Source: Rhodococcus sp. IEGM 1409 (GTDB taxonomy: Bacteria > Actinomycetota > Actinomycetes > Mycobacteriales > Mycobacteriaceae). Taken from it: DNA of 64,000 nt. Of this stretch, positions 29,954-37,722 are shown in pieces. The DNA lies in assembly GCF_030056735.1 (NCBI RefSeq), contig NZ_JASHKN010000004.1, positions 277,412 to 341,411 on the forward strand. The letters run 5' to 3'. Position 1 is the stretch's first letter. Each line of letters begins with the position of its first letter. Under the pieces are notes generated by a model that was not told the DNA's origin, did no database searches, and worked only from the letters and a program-made list of their open reading frames with translations. The position numbers were made by a program, and so were the translations under genes.

Positions 29954-30907
29954 TCAGTAGGCGTTGAAAAGCAGGCGAAGTTCGGTGAGCCAGGGCACTG
30001 CCACAGCCACGGTGGGCACCACCAGAATGGCGACCGCCCCGAGATACGCAAAAATCGCAATCCGAGGATCGGCATCGTCAGCCGAGAGGCGCTGCACTCG
30101 AATGAGCGTTGACGGACCGCCCGCTGCCATCGCTCCGCGCGGTGCGGTCGATCCGGCACACGCGACCAGGGCTCGCGCCAGGGGAGTCGGTCCGGTAGCG
30201 CGGACTGCCGAATCGTCGGCGAGTAACTCCACCAGCAGCTGTACCGATCCGAGAGCCGACTTGCTACGGACGAAACGGGGGAACGCGTGGTTGACGGCGG
30301 TGAATGCCTCGAGGACTAGATCGTGACGAGCCCGCAAGTGCGAACGCTCGTGCGTCAGGATGGCCTTGACCTCGGCATGATCGAGGTTCTGCAAAGTGCC
30401 TTGACTGAGAACCACGCGTTGGCGCAGACCCGGAAGGCAGTAAGCGATCGGTTCGTCGACGTCGAGCACTCGCAGGTCGGGTGTGCGTTCGACCGAGGCG
30501 GGCATGGCGCAATCGTCGAGTAAGTCAACCAACACACGGTGACGTGCACGGCGACGCCTGGTCCTCACGGCGACCTGGATGACCGAGAAGATCAGCTTTG
30601 CGCCGATCAGAAGTGTCAGGGCAAAAACAACCACGTACAGAATCCACAGCGGCAACCCGAGAGCATCGATCTCGGCCGTCGGAGCCGTCGTCGGCCTTCC
30701 GTCAGCGCCGAGGACGAGCAGCTGGCTGGCAATGGCCAGGCCCGAACTGAATGCCGACAACACCGCAGCGATTGCGACCGCTTGCCACAGAACCAGGGCC
30801 GCGCGTGGAGCGCGGTAAGGCCACGTGGAGCGGCTCAGGAGTGCGGGTACCGGACCGGCAAGCAACAAGGCAAGCAGTCCGAAAACCAGTGCAGTAGTGG
30901 CGTTCAT
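29954..30907 (-). CDS. M56-family membrane metallopeptidase (BlaR1-like)
   Basis: A 317-residue membrane protease. Helices are visible at about residues 5-25, 38-65, 88-112 and the C-terminal 285-305. The zinc motif is HERSH (HExxH) in KAILTHERSHLRARHDLVLEAF at about 190, followed by LLVELLADDSA, which carries the third ligand region. There is no extracellular penicillin-sensor domain, so this is the short type (Rv1845c-like), not a full BlaR1. It lies 25 bp after blaI and should cleave or release BlaI or another membrane-proximal target (family inference). Confidence 0.9.
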   Translation of the reverse strand: MNATTALVFGLLALLLAGPVPALLSRSTWPYRAPRAALVLWQAVAIAAVLSAFSSGLAIASQLLVLGADGRPTTAPTAEIDALGLPLWILYVVVFALTLLIGAKLIFSVIQVAVRTRRRRARHRVLVDLLDDCAMPASVERTPDLRVLDVDEPIAYCLPGLRQRVVLSQGTLQNLDHAEVKAILTHERSHLRARHDLVLEAFTAVNHAFPRFVRSKSALGSVQLLVELLADDSAVRATGPTPLARALVACAGSTAPRGAMAAGGPSTLIRVQRLSADDADPRIAIFAYLGAVAILVVPTVAVAVPWLTELRLLFNAY

Positions 30908-30932
30908 GTCCTACACATCATGCACGACGAAT

Positions 30933-31346
30933 TCAGTTCGGCCTAGAAAATCCGGGCTGCGCAGCCTTTTTCGCGGACTCGCGCACCTCGAGCGCAGCGA
31001 GCGCTTCGCGGAGAGCATCTGCTTCGTCTGCATTGACCTGGCCCACGAAGTGAACGAGTGCCGCAGCGCGACCGCCGGACTCCGGAGCCTGGGCGAGAGC
31101 GTCGACCATCAGGCTCGCAACCAGTTCTTCGCGCTTGTTGACGGGAAGATAGCGGTGCGCGCGATCGTCACGCTGCTGAATCACCAGATGCTTCTTCGCC
31201 AGGCGCTGCAGAACGGTCATTACCGTCGTGTACGCCAATTCGCGATGCGTCGCGAGTGCTTCATGCACCTGTCGCACAGTTTGCGGTTCTGATGTGGACC
31301 ACAAATGATCCATCACCGCGCGTTCGAGTTCACCTAGACCTGCCAT
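30933..31346 (-). CDS. blaI: BlaI/MecI/CopY-family repressor
   Basis: A 137-residue winged-helix repressor. MAGLGELERAVMDHLWSTSEPQTVRQVHEAL, AYTTVMTVLQRLAKKHLVIQQRDDRAHRYLPV and the C-terminal dimerisation helix ([22 protein letters not shown]) match BlaI closely; it corresponds to Rv1846c. Dimers bind TACTA-n-TAGTA type dyads and are removed by the cognate M56 protease, encoded next. Such a dyad lies 35 bp upstream (31381-31394). No beta-lactamase gene is present in the window, so the local target is more likely its own operon and possibly the divergent envelope gene. Confidence 0.93.
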   Translation of the reverse strand: MAGLGELERAVMDHLWSTSEPQTVRQVHEALATHRELAYTTVMTVLQRLAKKHLVIQQRDDRAHRYLPVNKREELVASLMVDALAQAPESGGRAAALVHFVGQVNADEADALREALAALEVRESAKKAAQPGFSRPN

Positions 31347-31380
31347 TCTTCGATTCTACGGACTTCCACGACCAAATACG

Positions 31381-31394
31381 TACTACTGGTAGTA
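31381..31394. promoter_or_regulatory. BlaI-type operator dyad
   Basis: TACTACTGGTAGTA is a perfect 6-bp dyad (TACTAC/GTAGTA) with a 2-bp centre. It fits the TACTA/TAGTA half-sites of BlaI/MecI operators. It lies 35 bp upstream of blaI and 130 bp upstream of the divergent membrane transferase gene. Confidence 0.75.
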
Positions 31395-31469
31395 GTAACC
31401 GCCTCGGTGGGGGTGTGGTATTGGCCATAGTGATCTGCATGACGGTTACGGTGGTGAGAGCAGAGAGAA

Positions 31470-31523
31470 ATGCCCGATACTGAGCAAGCCCACAGTCGAT
31501 CCGCAGAAAGTAGCCGCACGTAG
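31470..31523 (+). CDS. 17-codon uORF coupled to the DUF2156 gene
   Basis: ATG 31470, preceded by GAGAGA, opens a frame of 17 codons (MPDTEQAHSRSAESSRT). It ends with TAG directly abutting the ATG of the downstream gene at 31524, which lacks a convincing ribosome-binding site of its own. This arrangement would couple translation of the large membrane protein to the uORF. It may be chance; no homologue is known to me. Confidence 0.35.
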   Translation: MPDTEQAHSRSAESSRT

Positions 31524-34112
31524 ATGACGATCGACAGTTCGCCGGGCACCGAAGAATCCACATCACGGGCACGGGCAGTCGCGCAGAAGGCTGCCGACAT
31601 CGTTCGTTTCGGCATTCGCGACGCACCGTTGACAGTCGTTCTACTTCTCACGATGTGGATCCTGGGCGCTGTCACCGGCAGTCTCGTGCACGGACCGTCC
31701 CGCGATCTCGAGCACGCGATCGGCGCGGGAATGGGCTCGATCCAGCACGGACGCATCTGGACTCCGCTCACCTCCGCCCTGTGGGCGGGAAACCTGCTCG
31801 GGTACATCGGTGCGAGCGTGCTCCTGATCGCGGTCGCTGCGCCCCTCGAGCGGCGCATGGGGACGGTCAAGCTCGCAATCGCCGGAGCGAGCACCCAAAT
31901 CCTCGGTGTGCTCCTCGGACTCGGCTGGGCATCGTTCGCGAAGGTGTTCGACTCCAATTGGGGGTTCCGCCTACACGTCGGCTCCGCTGTCGGCGCGAGT
32001 GCATGGATCGTCGGCGCCGCCATGGCCGCCAGCTCGAACATGGGCACACTGTGGCGTCGACGCATCCGCGTCGGAACCCTGGCTTTGACCATCACCTTGG
32101 CCCTGTTCAGCGGCCAGCTTCAAGATGTCATCAGGTTCTTCGCCGCCGTCGTAGGTCTGGTGATCGGCCAGTGGGTCGTGGGACGGTCGGCTCGCGGTGA
32201 GCGAATTGCCGGGACCCAGCGGGAAGGTCGCGTCCTCGTGGCCATCGTCGTGGCGTCCAGTGCGATCGGCCCGATGATTGCCGCGCTGTCCCCGCAAGCG
32301 GTAGGTCCACTTGCCGTCCTCCGTGACCTCTTCCGCGGAGTTCCGTGGACGGTGGCCGAGGTTCGAGAACTGTGCGCCGAGTCCGCGTCGGACCCGGACT
32401 GTCGACGAGGACTCCTCGAGCTCAGACTCTCCGGTATCGGGCCGACCCTGCTCTCGCTGATGCCGTCGATTTTTGTCCTGGTGCTGAGCGACGGGCTGCG
32501 TCGTGGCCGGAGATTCGCCTGGATTGCGACGGTGTGCGCCCAGGTGGTCCTGCTCGTCCTCTCGATCGGGAACTTCGTCATCAGGTTCGTCGACGCCGTG
32601 GACAGCGACAGTCTGTTCTACGGAATCAGCGATCCGAACGTGTACCGGACGCTCGTGCCGTTCCTCACGCCGCTGTTCGTGCTGATCCTGTTGATCTCCA
32701 CACGCCGATACTTCGACGTGGCGGCCCCGGCCAAGACATACAGACGCTTGGGCGTCGCGATCGTGACGTTGCTCGGGGTCCTCGCCGTGATCTACGTGGG
32801 CGGCGGAATGCTCGCCAGGCACGGGTTCGACCGCGAGCCCACTGTCACGATGCTGCTCGCAGACTTCCCGCAGCGCCTCGTGCCGCCGGTGTACCTGCAG
32901 TTGATCGACCCGCGCCTGCTTCCCGTGGACATCGAGTCGACGTTGCTGTTCGAGTGGACCGGCGTCGTGTTCTGGGGCGTTGCTGCCGTGCTGGTCTTCG
33001 TGAGCTTCCTCAAGCCCGTCAAGACCGCTGATCCGAAAGCCGCCGAACGTGCGCGATCGATGTTGCTCGCCGGCACCGGCAGTCCGTTGTCGTGGATGAC
33101 GACGTGGAAGGGCAACACCTACTGGTTCAGTGCAGACGATTCGAGCTACGTCGCCTACCGCGTCATCGCCGGAGTCGCACTCACCACCGGTGACCCAGTC
33201 GGTCCTCCTGATCGGATGCGCGCAGCGATCGAGGGGTTCGCCGAGTTCGCGTCGTCGAACGGTTGGATTCCGTGCTTCTATTCGGTGACCGACGACGCGC
33301 GCACCATTACCGATTCCATGGGCTGGAGCGGCCTACAGGTCGCTGAGGAAACAGTGCTCGATCTGGGCGGAATCGCGTTCACGGGCAAGCGGTTCCAGGA
33401 CGTGCGCACGGCACTGAATCGGGCGAAGAAGTCTGGGATCACGGCCGAGTGGATTTCCTTCCCGCACGCGCCTCTCGCGATCAAGGATCAGATCGTCGCG
33501 ATCTCGGAAGAGTGGGTAGCGGACAAGGGGATGCCCGAGATGGGCTTCACTCTCGGTGGACTCGACGAGGTCGACGACGAGGCGGTGCGCTGCCTGATCG
33601 CCGTCGACCAGGATCGCACGGTGCACGGTGTCACGTCGTGGCTGCCGGTGCACCGCGACGGCAAGGTCGTCGGCTGGACCCTCGACTTCATGAGGCGACG
33701 CTCCGAAGGGTTCCGGCCCGCGATGGAGTTTCTTATCGCTTCTGCCGCACTGAAATTGGAGGAGGAGGGTGTCGAGTTCCTCAGTCTGTCCGGTGCGCCG
33801 TTGGCAACAATCGCCGCCGACTCCACTATGGACGCAGCCGATTCGAACGCAGCCGAACCTGAGGCCACGACCTTTTCGGCGATGATGGACAGCGTCCTCG
33901 ATCTACTCGGTCGCACACTGGAACCGGTGTACGGCTTCCGATCGCTACTGGCCTTCAAATCGAAGTTCCAACCCCGGTACGTGCCGATGCACATGACGTT
34001 CGCCGATCCGGCCGCGCTACCGAGCATCGGCAACGCGGTCGGGCGGGCATATCTGCCTACCGTTTCGATCGGACAGGGATTCAAACTCGTTCGGACGATT
34101 CTAGGTCGCTGA
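31524..34112 (+). CDS. Membrane protein with DUF2156 (phosphatidylglycerol lysyltransferase-like) domain
   Basis: An 862-residue protein. The N-terminal region (about 35-230) has six helices resembling a rhomboid-like fold (GSIQHGRIWTPLTSALWAGNLLGYIGASVLL). Further helices follow to about 500. The C-terminal DUF2156 domain (about 515-830) is the GNAT-like aminoacyltransferase part of MprF/LysX, with WKGNTYWFSADDSSYVAYRVIAGVALTTGDPVG, RTALNRAKKSGI and SWLPVHRDGKVVGWTLDFMRRRSEG. The role would be transfer of an amino acid from aminoacyl-tRNA to phosphatidylglycerol, altering surface charge and antimicrobial resistance. No fused lysyl-tRNA synthetase is present. It is divergent from blaI with a BlaI dyad between. 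Confidence 0.85.
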   Translation: MTIDSSPGTEESTSRARAVAQKAADIVRFGIRDAPLTVVLLLTMWILGAVTGSLVHGPSRDLEHAIGAGMGSIQHGRIWTPLTSALWAGNLLGYIGASVLLIAVAAPLERRMGTVKLAIAGASTQILGVLLGLGWASFAKVFDSNWGFRLHVGSAVGASAWIVGAAMAASSNMGTLWRRRIRVGTLALTITLALFSGQLQDVIRFFAAVVGLVIGQWVVGRSARGERIAGTQREGRVLVAIVVASSAIGPMIAALSPQAVGPLAVLRDLFRGVPWTVAEVRELCAESASDPDCRRGLLELRLSGIGPTLLSLMPSIFVLVLSDGLRRGRRFAWIATVCAQVVLLVLSIGNFVIRFVDAVDSDSLFYGISDPNVYRTLVPFLTPLFVLILLISTRRYFDVAAPAKTYRRLGVAIVTLLGVLAVIYVGGGMLARHGFDREPTVTMLLADFPQRLVPPVYLQLIDPRLLPVDIESTLLFEWTGVVFWGVAAVLVFVSFLKPVKTADPKAAERARSMLLAGTGSPLSWMTTWKGNTYWFSADDSSYVAYRVIAGVALTTGDPVGPPDRMRAAIEGFAEFASSNGWIPCFYSVTDDARTITDSMGWSGLQVAEETVLDLGGIAFTGKRFQDVRTALNRAKKSGITAEWISFPHAPLAIKDQIVAISEEWVADKGMPEMGFTLGGLDEVDDEAVRCLIAVDQDRTVHGVTSWLPVHRDGKVVGWTLDFMRRRSEGFRPAMEFLIASAALKLEEEGVEFLSLSGAPLATIAADSTMDAADSNAAEPEATTFSAMMDSVLDLLGRTLEPVYGFRSLLAFKSKFQPRYVPMHMTFADPAALPSIGNAVGRAYLPTVSIGQGFKLVRTILGR

Positions 34113-34122
34113 TTCGCGATCT

Positions 34123-34974
34123 TCAGGCGGGCTTGGCCGGCCCGCCGACAGCGCCGAAGACGTGCCGGGTGCCGATCGGGACGATCAGGGGCCGATCCGA
34201 GACCGGATCGTCGATAACCGCCGCTTCGAGACCGAACACCTCGAGCAGAAGTTCCGCGGAAATGATGTCCTTGGGGACACCCGAAGCGACGACGGCGCCG
34301 TCGCGCATCACGATCAGATGATCGCTGTACCGGACCGCGAGATTGAGGTCGTGCAGAATCATCACCACGGTGCGCCCCATTTCCTCGTGGAGTTGATCCA
34401 CCAGGTCGAGGACTTCCATCGAGTGCGCAAGGTCGAGGTACGTGGTTGGCTCGTCGAGGAGCAGGATGTCGGTTCCCTGGGCGAGAGCCATCGAGATCCA
34501 GGCCCGCTGACGCTGGCCCCCGGACAATTGATCGACCGGCCGATCGGCGAGGTCCGAGACACCGGTCAGCTCGAGTGCTTCCGCGACCTCGCCCTCGTCG
34601 TCCGCGGACCACTGCCGAATCCACGACTGGTGCGGGTGGCGCCCACGTGAGACCAGATCGGCGACGGTGAGCCCTTCGGGCGCTACCGGAGTCTGGGGGA
34701 GCATTCCGAGGACCCGCGCGACTTCCTTGGTCTTCATCGAACTGATCGCCTTGCCGTCGAGGATGACCGATCCACCCTTGGGCTTGAGCAGACGGCCCAG
34801 CGCACGTAGAAGTGTCGACTTGCCGCAACCGTTGGGGCCGATGACCGTCGTGATCACGCCGGTGGGGATCTCCAGATCGAGTCCGTCGACGATGATGCGA
34901 TCCCCGTATCCGAGCGTCAGATTCTGCGCGACGAGACGCGAAGGAGCGTCGGTGGACTGGGCGATGGTGGTCAT
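34123..34974 (-). CDS. ABC transporter ATPase (FecE-like, Fe-siderophore uptake)
   Basis: A 283-residue ATPase. Walker A is GPNGCGKST, the Q-loop region is LGMLPQTP, the signature is LSGGQRQRAWI, Walker B is ILLLDEPTTYLDL and the switch His is in MILHDLNLAVRY. This matches the FecE/FhuC group that powers import of ferric siderophores, haem or cobalamin. It overlaps the preceding permease by four bases and is the last gene of a three-gene operon under an IdeR-type box. No binding protein is encoded in the window. Confidence 0.95.
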   Translation of the reverse strand: MTTIAQSTDAPSRLVAQNLTLGYGDRIIVDGLDLEIPTGVITTVIGPNGCGKSTLLRALGRLLKPKGGSVILDGKAISSMKTKEVARVLGMLPQTPVAPEGLTVADLVSRGRHPHQSWIRQWSADDEGEVAEALELTGVSDLADRPVDQLSGGQRQRAWISMALAQGTDILLLDEPTTYLDLAHSMEVLDLVDQLHEEMGRTVVMILHDLNLAVRYSDHLIVMRDGAVVASGVPKDIISAELLLEVFGLEAAVIDDPVSDRPLIVPIGTRHVFGAVGGPAKPA

Positions 34975-36062
34975 GCTGTGACCTTCCGATTGTTACGAAC
35001 CAACAGGTAGAGCAAGAACGGGCCACCCAATGCGGAAGTCACGATTCCGACAGGCAGTTCCACGGGCAGAATTGTCCTGGCAATGACGTCGCTGCCGACC
35101 ACCAGTACAGCACCGGTCAGCGCGGAAGCCACGATGGGCGGGCCGGCAGAGCGCACCAGACGCATGGCAACCTGTGGCGCAGCCAGGGCGACAAAGCCGA
35201 CCGGACCTGCTGCGGCGGTTGCGATGGCGGCCAGCGCCACTGCGGAGAGCAACAGTTTGGCCTGCGATGATTGCAAGCGAACACCGAGTGAGGTGGCGTT
35301 GTCGTCGCCCAACCGCAGTGCTCCCATGGTGAACGAGGCGATCACCGCGTAACCACCGACTACCGCGACAGCGATGGCTACCGGCCACATCTGATTCCAG
35401 GTGGCACCGTTGAGCGAACCGTTGAGCCACACCTGTGCGCGGGAAGCATCGTTGATGTCCGCCGAGATGAGGAGCCATCCCGTCGCTGCCACGAGCATGG
35501 CGTTGATGCCGATGCCGATCAGGATGAGGCGGAACCCCTCGACACCTTTGCGCCATGCCAAGGCGTAGATCACCACTGCTGTCAGCAGGCCGCCACAGAG
35601 AGCAGCCAACGGAATCCCCAGTGTGGCAAGTAGTCCCACGAACGACCCGCCACCACCGAGCACGATGAGAGCAACTGCGGCAGCGCTCGATCCGGCCGTG
35701 ATTCCGAGGATGTCGGGGCTGGCGAGGGCGTTGCGAGCGATTGTCTGGGTGACCGCACCGGCGATGCCGAGCGCCATACCGATGAAGAGCGCGGTGAGCG
35801 AGCGAGGAAGTCGGAGGTCGAAGACGATCAGGTTCTGTGTCTTGCTTCCATTACCCAGGAGGACGGAAATGACATCGGGGATCGAGATCGGATAGTCGCC
35901 CCGTCCGATGTTGATGCAGAGCAGAAGGAAGAGTGCGACCGCGAGTGCAATGCTCACCGACACCGCGAGTGGACGGTAGACCAGCGAGAATCCACCGATA
36001 CGAATCGACTTACGGGAGGGGACGGTCCGGGGGAGTACCCGGAGTTCTTGTTTGAGCGTCAC
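34971..36062 (-). CDS. FecCD-family siderophore ABC permease
   Basis: GTG 36062 (VTLKQELRVLPRTVPSRKSIR) overlaps the preceding permease stop by four bases (GTGA), giving 363 residues; the longer open frame is antisense noise in the previous gene's frame. About nine or ten helices are visible, with the family signatures LRLPRSLTALFIGMALGIAGAVTQTIARNALASPDILGI and GPVGFVALAAPQVAMRLV, where the coupling helix contacts the ATPase. It pairs with the other permease of this operon as a heterodimeric channel for ferric siderophores. Confidence 0.94.
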   Translation of the reverse strand: MTLKQELRVLPRTVPSRKSIRIGGFSLVYRPLAVSVSIALAVALFLLLCINIGRGDYPISIPDVISVLLGNGSKTQNLIVFDLRLPRSLTALFIGMALGIAGAVTQTIARNALASPDILGITAGSSAAAVALIVLGGGGSFVGLLATLGIPLAALCGGLLTAVVIYALAWRKGVEGFRLILIGIGINAMLVAATGWLLISADINDASRAQVWLNGSLNGATWNQMWPVAIAVAVVGGYAVIASFTMGALRLGDDNATSLGVRLQSSQAKLLLSAVALAAIATAAAGPVGFVALAAPQVAMRLVRSAGPPIVASALTGAVLVVGSDVIARTILPVELPVGIVTSALGGPFLLYLLVRNNRKVTA

Positions 36063-37525
36063 AGACTTGCCAACTTCCTGCGGCGTACGAGAGCGATGAA
36101 GAACGGGGCGCCGAAGAGGGCTAGGATGATTCCGACCTGCAACTCGCCGGGGCGCACGACCACGCGACCGATGATGTCCGCGGTGATCAGCATGACCGCA
36201 CCGAGCAAGCCCGCGTACGGGACCAGCCAGCGGTAGTCGGGTCCGGTGATGGCCCGGGCCACGTGGGGGACTACCAATCCGATGAACGCGATAGGTCCAC
36301 ACGCTGCGGTCGCGGCGCCGGTCAGCAGGGTGATCGCGATGATGCCGAGTGTGCGACTGAACGCGATATTCGTTCCCAACGCTTTCGCGACGTCTTCACC
36401 CAGGCTGAGGACATTGAGACCAGGCGTACTTGCCAGGGCGATGACCAAACCGAGTATCAGGAAGGGGAGGACCTGCCAGAGAACGTCGAACCCGCGACCG
36501 GACACCGACCCGACTACCCAGAAGCGGTAGGCGTCCAGGCTGGTCTGATCGAGGATGATCACGGCATTGGTCATGGCTTGCAGGAAGAACGCGACGGCGG
36601 CGCCCGCCAGAGCCAAACTCAGAGGACTTGCGCCGCCGTTTCCGATGGAGGACAAGCCGAAGACGACAATGCTGGCGACGAACGATCCTGCAAACGCGAA
36701 CCAGAGGTACTGACTCGGAGCGGTGAAGCCGAAGAGGTAGATCGCCATGACTACGAAAAACGCAGCGCCGGCGTTGAGACCGAGTAGACCGGCATCCGCC
36801 AACGGGTTACGCGTGTGTCCCTGAATCAGGGCGCCGGCGATACCGAGTGCGATGCCGACAACAAGACCCAGGATGGTCCGCGGAGCACGCAACGTTCGCA
36901 CGATGATGTCCGTCTGGGTGCCGTCCGAACTGAAGATGGCGTGGAAGATCTCGGCAAACGTCAACGGCCGAGCGCCCACCGCGATGCTCGCGAGCATGAC
37001 GAGCGCGAGAAGAACCGTGAGCACCGCAAGACCGATCAGCCGCCGCCGACGAGTTGCCCCGACGCTGTTGTCGCGCGCGAGTTCCTCGAACCCTTCGTCG
37101 CGCGCCGTGGTTTCACGGACCACCTCGATTCCGGTTTGATCGAACGGCCTGCGCAGAGCCCGGCGAACACCGATGGGCTGCTTTGTCTTCGTGTCACGCG
37201 TGACCAGTCCAACCCATCCCTTTCCCGAGGTCCGGCCCGTGGCACCTTCGCGGAATCCGAGGTTCCACACAACGAGACCGACTGCGATGGCTATTGCCGT
37301 CCCACCGAATACGGCGCGGTCGGCTTCGCCGCCACCGTTTTCGTCTCGGAGCGACTGAACGATGTACCAGCCGACGAGCAACGGAAGCAGGAACACCCCC
37401 GCGTCGAAAATCCCAGCTAGGACACGCATTCGGACAGGAGCCGGGCCGCGCGGCACTATGCGCCGTCCGTAAGTCTCGCTGGGTCCTCGGGGATGTCCGT
37501 TCCCGAGAGGTTTGATCATCGTCAC
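36059..37525 (-). CDS. RDD-domain fused to FecCD siderophore ABC permease
   Basis: GTG 37525 (or ATG 37519) gives about 488 residues; AGGAG lies 12 bases upstream of the GTG. The first 160 residues form an RDD-type membrane domain (RGPAPVRMRVLAGIFDAGVFLLPLLVGW, then IAIAVGLVVWNLGFREGATGRTSGKGWVGLVTRDTKTKQP with the Arg and paired Asp positions). From about residue 165 a complete FecCD permease follows (LRAPRTILGLVVGIALGIAGALIQGHTRNPLADAGLLGL, GPIAFIGLVVPHVARAITGPDYR). The fusion is unusual: RDD domains usually stand alone. An IdeR-like box is 45 bp upstream. It is first in the operon with the second permease and ATPase. Confidence 0.9.
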   Translation of the reverse strand: MTMIKPLGNGHPRGPSETYGRRIVPRGPAPVRMRVLAGIFDAGVFLLPLLVGWYIVQSLRDENGGGEADRAVFGGTAIAIAVGLVVWNLGFREGATGRTSGKGWVGLVTRDTKTKQPIGVRRALRRPFDQTGIEVVRETTARDEGFEELARDNSVGATRRRRLIGLAVLTVLLALVMLASIAVGARPLTFAEIFHAIFSSDGTQTDIIVRTLRAPRTILGLVVGIALGIAGALIQGHTRNPLADAGLLGLNAGAAFFVVMAIYLFGFTAPSQYLWFAFAGSFVASIVVFGLSSIGNGGASPLSLALAGAAVAFFLQAMTNAVIILDQTSLDAYRFWVVGSVSGRGFDVLWQVLPFLILGLVIALASTPGLNVLSLGEDVAKALGTNIAFSRTLGIIAITLLTGAATAACGPIAFIGLVVPHVARAITGPDYRWLVPYAGLLGAVMLITADIIGRVVVRPGELQVGIILALFGAPFFIALVRRRKLASL

Positions 37526-37569
37526 TGGCGGTTCGAGCTCCTGGTCTTTGTGCGCAGGGAATTCGCATC

Positions 37570-37588
37570 TTAGGTTACGGAACCCTAT
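37570..37588. promoter_or_regulatory. IdeR/DtxR-type iron box (ABC transporter side)
   Basis: TTAGGTTACGGAACCCTAT matches the IdeR consensus TTAGGTTAGGCTAACCTAA at 14 of 19 positions, including the whole left half. It lies 45 bp upstream of the RDD-FecCD GTG start, so the siderophore importer is expected to be repressed when iron is plentiful. Confidence 0.75.
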
Positions 37589-37656
37589 GTGGGTGTGCTC
37601 CCTGTGGGGCAAGTTTCCTGTGAATATGCGGTGCCCAGCGTCACAGTTCTTTACTC

Positions 37657-37684
37657 TTGAATTATGGTGAGGCTAACCTACATT
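37657..37684 (+). promoter_or_regulatory. Promoter with IdeR-type iron box
   Basis: A -35-like TTGAAT (37657-37662) and -10-like TACATT (37679-37684) are 16 bp apart. Between them TATGGTGAGGCTAACCTAC (37663-37681) matches the IdeR consensus at 15 of 19 positions. It controls the gene starting at GTG 37723 and is divergent from the importer's box 75 bp to the left. Confidence 0.75.
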
Positions 37685-37722
37685 AAGAACCACAAGACAA
37701 CTTCGGCCGATTGGAGTGCACG

